From positions 1 to 34,720 of the forward strand of contig JAQXNC010000076.1 of the NCBI GenBank assembly GCA_029097145.1: a stretch of DNA of 34,720 nucleotides, in the 5' to 3' direction. This document shows, piece by piece, positions 29,201-34,720 of this stretch (positions are counted from its first letter, which is position 1; each line of letters begins with the position of its first letter). Under the pieces are notes generated by a model that worked only from the letters and a program-made list of their open reading frames with translations, was not told the origin of the DNA and made no database searches. This DNA is from Bacillota bacterium. Lineage in GTDB: Bacteria > Bacillota_I > Bacilli_A > Erysipelotrichales > Erysipelotrichaceae. A program made the position numbers and the translations under genes.

Positions 29201-30031
29201 CGCACTGCATTACATGCATCTAAACACTATGACGAGGTTAAGGTTACGATTCCAGTCTTCCCTGGAACTAATTGTGAATATGATTCTAAACGTGCCTTTG
29301 AAAAAGCTGGTGCGAAAGTCAGACTGGTTTTAGTCAGAAACAGAACGGCTGAAGATTTGAATGCTTCAATAATTGAACTTGAAGAGGCTATCAGAGAATC
29401 ACAGATTGTAATGTTCCCAGGAGGATTCTCAGCAGGTGATGAACCTGAAGGCTCAGGTAAATTCATTGCAACTGTCTTTAGAAATGAAAAGCTTAAAAAT
29501 GCGATTAAAGATTTATTAGATAATCGTGAAGGGTTGATAATCGGTATCTGTAATGGATTCCAAGCATTAATTAAGCTTGGACTTCTGCCTTATGGTGAAA
29601 TACGCGAAATGTCAAGTGATGATGCGACATTGACATTTAATACTATAGGTCGACATTTATCACAGATGGTACGTACCAAGATTACATCTGTTAAATCGCC
29701 ATGGCTCGCTAATGTGAATGTCAATGATATTCATACTGTACCTATTTCTCATGGTGAAGGACGTTTTGTCGCTCCTTTGGCACTGCTAGAAGAACTGTTT
29801 GAGAATGGACAGGTTATTACTCAGTATGTCGATGATAATGATGAACCAACAATGGTTTCACCATTTAATCCAAATGGATCAATGATGGCGATTGAAGGTA
29901 TAGTTTCAAAAGATGGACGTGTACTTGGTAAGATGGCTCATAGTGAAAGACAGGGTGACAATCGCAATAAGAATATTTATGGCGACATGGATCAGAAACT
30001 CTTTGAAGCAGGAGTTCAGTATTTTAAATAG
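26294..30031 (+). CDS. purL: Phosphoribosylformylglycinamidine synthase, single-chain PurL with fused glutaminase domain
   Basis: [41 protein letters not shown]; C-terminal GATase with GICNGFQ and [20 protein letters not shown] start preferred over the track start. Confidence 0.96.
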   Translation: [1245 protein letters not shown]

Positions 30032-30043
30032 TAAAGTTATAGT

Positions 30044-30070
30044 AATAAAGGGCATTTTATGCCCTTTATT
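30044..30070 (+). terminator. 11-bp perfect hairpin after purL, terminator-like
   Basis: AATAAAGGGCA-TTTTA-TGCCCTTTATT; no long T tract beyond the stem. Confidence 0.45.
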
Positions 30071-30081
30071 TGGAGGAAGAT

Positions 30082-30354
30082 ATGGAAAAAGCTATTATAA
30101 CAGTTGTTGGGAAAGATAAAGTCGGAATAATTGCGAAAGTATGTAATTATCTGGCAGAACATAATATCAATATAATGGATATTTCACAGACTATTGTTGA
30201 TGGGTATTTCAATATGATGATGATAGTTTGCCTTGATAATATGGCTGGTGGTTTTGATGAAGTTAATGATGGGCTCTATGAGCTATCAAAGACTATTGGT
30301 GTCAGTATCAAGTTTCAACATGCCAATATCTTTGAAGAAATGCATCGCATATAG
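30082..30354 (+). CDS. ACT domain-containing protein (UPF0237-like)
   Basis: [54 protein letters not shown] before the ATG. Confidence 0.92.
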   Translation: MEKAIITVVGKDKVGIIAKVCNYLAEHNINIMDISQTIVDGYFNMMMIVCLDNMAGGFDEVNDGLYELSKTIGVSIKFQHANIFEEMHRI

Positions 30355-30362
30355 GTAATGAC

Positions 30363-31727
30363 ATGATTAATCAGTTTGAAGTAATTGAAACCAATAAAAT
30401 GGTTGAAGAAGAAAATCTTGATGTCAGAACCATAACGATAGGTATCAGTCTTTTTGACTGTATTGACAGTAATATCGATATTCTGTGCGAGAATATCTAT
30501 CATAAAATCACGACAGTTGCCAAAGATCTTGCAAAGACTGCCGATGAAATTTCAAAGAAATATGGAGTACCAATTGTCAATAAACGCATATCGGTAACAC
30601 CTATTTCAATAATTGGGGCTTCAGCCTGTAAAAAGACACAGGATTTTGTCAAGATTGCCAGGACACTTGATAGATGTGCCAGTGATCTAAACGTCAATTT
30701 CATAGGAGGATACAGTGCTATTGTATCTAAATCCATGAATAATTCTGAACATCTTCTGATTGAATCCATTCCTGAAGCCTTAAGTGTAACTAAGGCGGTA
30801 TGCAGCTCGGTTAATGTTGGTTCAACCAAGACTGGTATCAATATGGACGCAGTCAGACTTCTTGGTGAAATAATTAAAAAAGCATCATATCTGACAAAGG
30901 ATTCTGATTCATCGGCTTGTGCCAAGTTTGTCGTCTTCTGTAACGCTCCTGATGATAATCCATTTATGGCCGGTGCCTTCCATGGTGTTAGCGAGGGTGA
31001 AGCAGTAATTAATGTTGGAGTATCGGGTCCAGGAGTAGTCTATAATGCGATTAAGGAATGCAAGGGTCAGAGTTTTGAAGTGCTCTGTGAGACAATTAAG
31101 AAGACAGCTTTCAAGATTACCCGTGTTGGACAGTTAGTAGCCAAAGAAGCGTCAAAGGCTCTGGGTATTCCATTTGGAATCATTGACCTGTCTTTAGCCC
31201 CAACACCTGCTATTGGTGACAGTATCGCTCTTTGTCTTGAGGCTATGGGCCTTGAAAAGGTGGGCGCACCAGGAACAACCTTGGCCTTAGCTATTCTGAA
31301 TGATCAGGTTAAAAAGGGTGGTGTTATGGCTTCGTCTTATGTTGGAGGACTCTCTGGGGCCTTTATTCCAGTCAGTGAAGACCAAGGAATGATTGATGCG
31401 GTTAATGATGGAGCTTTGACTATTGAAAAGCTTGAAGCCATGACCTGTGTATGTTCGGTTGGACTTGATATGATAGCGATCCCAGGCTCAACAAAGGCAA
31501 CTACCATTTCAGGAATTATCGCTGATGAAATGGCAATAGGGATGATCAATCAGAAAACAACAGCTGTCAGAATTATTCCGGTTGAAGGTAAAGATGTTGG
31601 TGACGTTGCATATTTTGGTGGGTTACTTGGGTATGCACCTGTAATGAAAGTCAATGAATATGACTGCAGTGAACTGATAAACCGCAAGGGTAGAGTTCCA
31701 TCGCCAATACATAGTTTTAAAAATTAG
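30363..31727 (+). CDS. PFL family protein (DUF711/UPF0210)
   Basis: Length 454 aa; [49 protein letters not shown]; follows the ACT-domain gene. Confidence 0.9.
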   Translation: MINQFEVIETNKMVEEENLDVRTITIGISLFDCIDSNIDILCENIYHKITTVAKDLAKTADEISKKYGVPIVNKRISVTPISIIGASACKKTQDFVKIARTLDRCASDLNVNFIGGYSAIVSKSMNNSEHLLIESIPEALSVTKAVCSSVNVGSTKTGINMDAVRLLGEIIKKASYLTKDSDSSACAKFVVFCNAPDDNPFMAGAFHGVSEGEAVINVGVSGPGVVYNAIKECKGQSFEVLCETIKKTAFKITRVGQLVAKEASKALGIPFGIIDLSLAPTPAIGDSIALCLEAMGLEKVGAPGTTLALAILNDQVKKGGVMASSYVGGLSGAFIPVSEDQGMIDAVNDGALTIEKLEAMTCVCSVGLDMIAIPGSTKATTISGIIADEMAIGMINQKTTAVRIIPVEGKDVGDVAYFGGLLGYAPVMKVNEYDCSELINRKGRVPSPIHSFKN

Positions 31728-31729
31728 GA

Positions 31730-31751
31730 AGGTCTCACGGCCTTCTTTTGT
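31730..31751 (+). terminator. Intrinsic terminator after the DUF711 gene
   Basis: GAAGGTC-TCAC-GGCCTTC followed by TTTTG. Confidence 0.65.
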
Positions 31752-31765
31752 TGTATTATTGTGGT

Positions 31766-32296
31766 ATGAGATACATTGTTTTGTTAAGAGGTATTAATAT
31801 CAGTGGCAGAAATAAAGTGTCGATGGAAAAGCTTAGGAATATTTTAAGCCATGAAGGGTATCAGGATGTAAAGAGTTATTTAAACAGCGGTAATATTATT
31901 CTGTCTTCAGATGATGAAAAGAAAGAGATTTACAAGTCTATTAGACGAGTGTTAAAAGAAAACTTTGATCTGGATATTGAAGTCATGATAATAGATAAAG
32001 AGACATTATGCGCTATCATGAAACATGCCCCAAAGTGGTGGAATGATGGTAAAGATAAATATCATAATCTGATTTTTATCCTGAATGGATATAATACAGA
32101 AGCCATATATGAAGAAATAGGTATGGCTGATAATGATATTGATCAGGTTATGATTTATGATAACGTCATATTCTGGTCATTTGATTTAAAGAGATATCAG
32201 AAATCATTGTGGTGGAAGAAAACAGCTTCTAAAGGTCTTGCAGAAAAACTGACAATCAGAAATGCCAACACACTTTTAAAAATTATTGAAATGTAG
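31766..32296 (+). CDS. DUF1697 family protein
   Basis: MRYIVLLRGINISGRNKVSMEKLR...YLNSGNIILSS; start re-assigned to the internal Met at 31766. Confidence 0.88.
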   Translation: MRYIVLLRGINISGRNKVSMEKLRNILSHEGYQDVKSYLNSGNIILSSDDEKKEIYKSIRRVLKENFDLDIEVMIIDKETLCAIMKHAPKWWNDGKDKYHNLIFILNGYNTEAIYEEIGMADNDIDQVMIYDNVIFWSFDLKRYQKSLWWKKTASKGLAEKLTIRNANTLLKIIEM

Positions 32297-32354
32297 GATT
32301 TATGATGTTGGTTTAAGTTAAATCTATGTTAAAATTATGGCAGTAAGGAATTAA

Positions 32355-33707
32355 ATGATGAGTGCAAAAACTGCAGTAAAATTAACAGAAGGAAGCATAG
32401 AAAAGCAGATTCTACACTTTGCCTGGCCAATACTTTTGTCCAGTATCTTTCAGCAGCTCTATAATATAACCAATTCAATAATTGTTGGAAATTATATATC
32501 AAAAACAGCTCTAAGTGCTGTCAGTGCAACTAATGCGATATGTAATATCTACAATTTTTTATTCTATGGGCTTGGTACAGGGGCTGGTATAGTTGTTGCG
32601 ACTTATTTTGGGGCTTCGAGAAACAGGGAAATTAAAAAGTCGATTGACACAGCGATTACTTTTGCGGTAGTTGGAGGCATAATACTGACAATTGCTTCTG
32701 AGATGATGATTCCATTTTTTCTAAAAGTAACCAATGTCAATCCAGAACTCTATAAAATGGCCAGTGATTATCTGGCAGTATATTTTATTGGTAATATCGC
32801 TGTCTTTTTATATCAGATGGGTTTCTTTATCTTAAGATCGATGGGAGATTCAAAACATCCACTATACTATCTGATATTATCCAGTATTATTAATATAGTT
32901 TTAGGTGTCATATTTGTCAGATTGTTTAATCTTTCAGTTATGGGCACTGCTTTGGCGACAATAATTTCACAGTTTGTAGTAGATGTACTGGTATTAAAAC
33001 TTTTGATTAATCTTGAAGAGAATATTCGTTTTGACATCAGAAACATTGAATTTGATTATAAGATTGCTCAAAAGATCTGTTCACTTGGGATTCCTGCTGG
33101 TATTCAGAATATGATGATTGCCTTAAGTTCCATGATGATTCAGTCTTATATCAATAAATTTCCTAATGAAATTATCGCTGGTATTGGTGTTGCAGAAAGA
33201 ATCAATGTCTTTGCCCAGATTCCGATGAGTGCCATTTCAACTGTTACTGTCAATATGGTTTCTCAGAATATGGGAGCTCAAAAATATGACCGTGCCAGAG
33301 ATACAGTTAAATACAGTATTAAAATGGCGACAATTGTGACCATTATATGCAGTATATTTGTCTTTATGACATCTGAACTCTGGGTAAGTATGTTTAACCG
33401 TGATGCTATGGTAATCGAAAGTGGTTCTATGATGATCAGAATGATGGTTTTCAGTAATATCTTTATTGGATGGTCACATGTATATCATGGAGCTATTCGT
33501 GGTTCTGGTAATGTTAAGATACCAATGATTAATGCGGTATTCAGTCAGTGTATTATTAGATTCCTGTTTGTATATTTTGGACTGATGGTTGTATATGATG
33601 TTAGAATATTATATCTCTCAGGAGCAGTTGGTTATACCTGTGCAGGTGTTATCGCAACGTTATATTTTAAATTCAGTAAATGGACAAAGAATGTCCAGCT
33701 TCGATAG
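32355..33707 (+). CDS. MATE family efflux transporter
   Basis: 12-TM-type hydrophobic protein; ILHFAWPILLSSIFQQLYNITNSIIVG, GLGTGAGIVVATYFGA. Confidence 0.93.
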   Translation: MMSAKTAVKLTEGSIEKQILHFAWPILLSSIFQQLYNITNSIIVGNYISKTALSAVSATNAICNIYNFLFYGLGTGAGIVVATYFGASRNREIKKSIDTAITFAVVGGIILTIASEMMIPFFLKVTNVNPELYKMASDYLAVYFIGNIAVFLYQMGFFILRSMGDSKHPLYYLILSSIINIVLGVIFVRLFNLSVMGTALATIISQFVVDVLVLKLLINLEENIRFDIRNIEFDYKIAQKICSLGIPAGIQNMMIALSSMMIQSYINKFPNEIIAGIGVAERINVFAQIPMSAISTVTVNMVSQNMGAQKYDRARDTVKYSIKMATIVTIICSIFVFMTSELWVSMFNRDAMVIESGSMMIRMMVFSNIFIGWSHVYHGAIRGSGNVKIPMINAVFSQCIIRFLFVYFGLMVVYDVRILYLSGAVGYTCAGVIATLYFKFSKWTKNVQLR

Positions 33708-33715
33708 TAAATTAT

Positions 33716-34720
33716 ATGATAAATTGCCCATATTTTAAAAAGTGTGGTTCTTGCGCATATGCAACTGATGATTATGAAAAATCTCTACGTTTAAAAATAG
33801 CGAAGATCCATAAACTGTTTCCTGAACAGAAAGAAATAGAATTATTACCAAGTAAACCTTATCATTATCGTCATAAGGTCATTTATTCGTTCTTTACTGA
33901 TAAAAAAGGTGAGATTAAGGCAGGCTTATATTCCGAAAACAGTCATCGGATAGTTGAGATAAAAGATTGTCTTTTACATTCAAAGGAATCGTTGGCAATT
34001 ATTGATGATGTCTTAAAACTGGCGAACAGTTTTAAATTGACGGCTTTTAATGACAGAACATATAAGGGTCTACTAAGACATTTGCAAATCAGGACATCAT
34101 ATAGTGATCGCAAGGTCTTATTGACTTTTGTGTTAGGTGATATGGTTTTTAAAGGTTCCAGCAACTTTATCAGTGAGCTTGTAAAGATGCATAGTGAAAT
34201 AACAGGTATAGTCTTTAATTATAATAACCGTCATACAAGTGTCGTACTTGGTCAGAAAGAAAAGACAGTTTATGGTCATCCATTCCTCAAAGACAAAATG
34301 GGTTCGCTAACTTTTGAAATAACTTCAAAATCCTTCTATCAGGTTAATCCTGAAGTTGCATATAAAATATATCAGGACGCTATTGAACTATCTGAAATTA
34401 AGAGTACAGATACGGTTCTGGATGCCTATTGTGGTACAGGAACAATCTCATTATTTGCAGCTCAAAGAGCTAAAAAGGTTGTTGGAGTTGAGATAAACGA
34501 TAGTGCTGTAATGTCTGCCAACAAAGCTAAGCGTCTTAATGGGATTAATAATGTGACATTTATATGCAGTGACGTACTTGATTATATGCAAAGAGAACAC
34601 TTTGATGTGGTTTTTACTGATCCTCCAAGAAGCGGTATGTCAATGGGTTTTATTAAAACATTACTACAGATGAAGCCTTCAGAAATTGTATATATTTCAT
34701 GTAATCCTGAGACGATGAAA
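33716..34720 (+). CDS. 23S rRNA (uracil-5-)-methyltransferase, RlmD/RumA-like (truncated at window end)
   Basis: CPYFKKCGSCAYA Fe-S cysteine motif, VLDAYCGTGTISLFAA, FTDPPRSGM, YISCNPETM; frame open to the window end, absent from the ORF track. Confidence 0.92.
   Translation, partial: MINCPYFKKCGSCAYATDDYEKSLRLKIAKIHKLFPEQKEIELLPSKPYHYRHKVIYSFFTDKKGEIKAGLYSENSHRIVEIKDCLLHSKESLAIIDDVLKLANSFKLTAFNDRTYKGLLRHLQIRTSYSDRKVLLTFVLGDMVFKGSSNFISELVKMHSEITGIVFNYNNRHTSVVLGQKEKTVYGHPFLKDKMGSLTFEITSKSFYQVNPEVAYKIYQDAIELSEIKSTDTVLDAYCGTGTISLFAAQRAKKVVGVEINDSAVMSANKAKRLNGINNVTFICSDVLDYMQREHFDVVFTDPPRSGMSMGFIKTLLQMKPSEIVYISCNPETMK

Noticed and set aside
1-34720. CRISPR array, IS element or intact prophage
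   Set aside because: No regularly spaced repeats, transposase, integrase or phage structural genes were seen

Overview
The window looks like a low-GC Firmicutes chromosomal segment (possibly Erysipelotrichia-like; taxonomy is inference only). At the left edge are a truncated tRNA-Asp(GTC) and a complete tRNA-Gly(GCC). They are followed by an AT-rich scar or island with an 18-bp duplication of the tRNA-Gly 3' end, a 58-bp direct repeat, a frameshifted mini-gene and an orphan lipoprotein. Next come a nitroreductase-like gene, a Y-family polymerase + YolD-like pair, htpG behind a CIRCE operator, NUDIX, cyclophilin, YitT and a short UvrA2-like ABC ATPase. The core of the window is nucleotide metabolism: guanine-type riboswitch-pbuG, pyrK-pyrD-purC, purF-glnN, ZTP-type riboswitch-fhs, then purE-M-N-H-D-L. 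The right end carries ACT-domain + DUF711 (PFL family), DUF1697, MATE and a truncated RlmD/RumA-like methyltransferase. The most interesting observation is a PurF-like protein whose N-terminal Ntn glutaminase centre appears coherently degenerated: Cys2 is Gly, and the usual Arg and oxyanion Asn-Gly positions are changed. Its PRPP loop is intact, and its stop codon overlaps the start of a type III glutamine synthetase. All assignments come from reading sequence and motifs; no database search was run.
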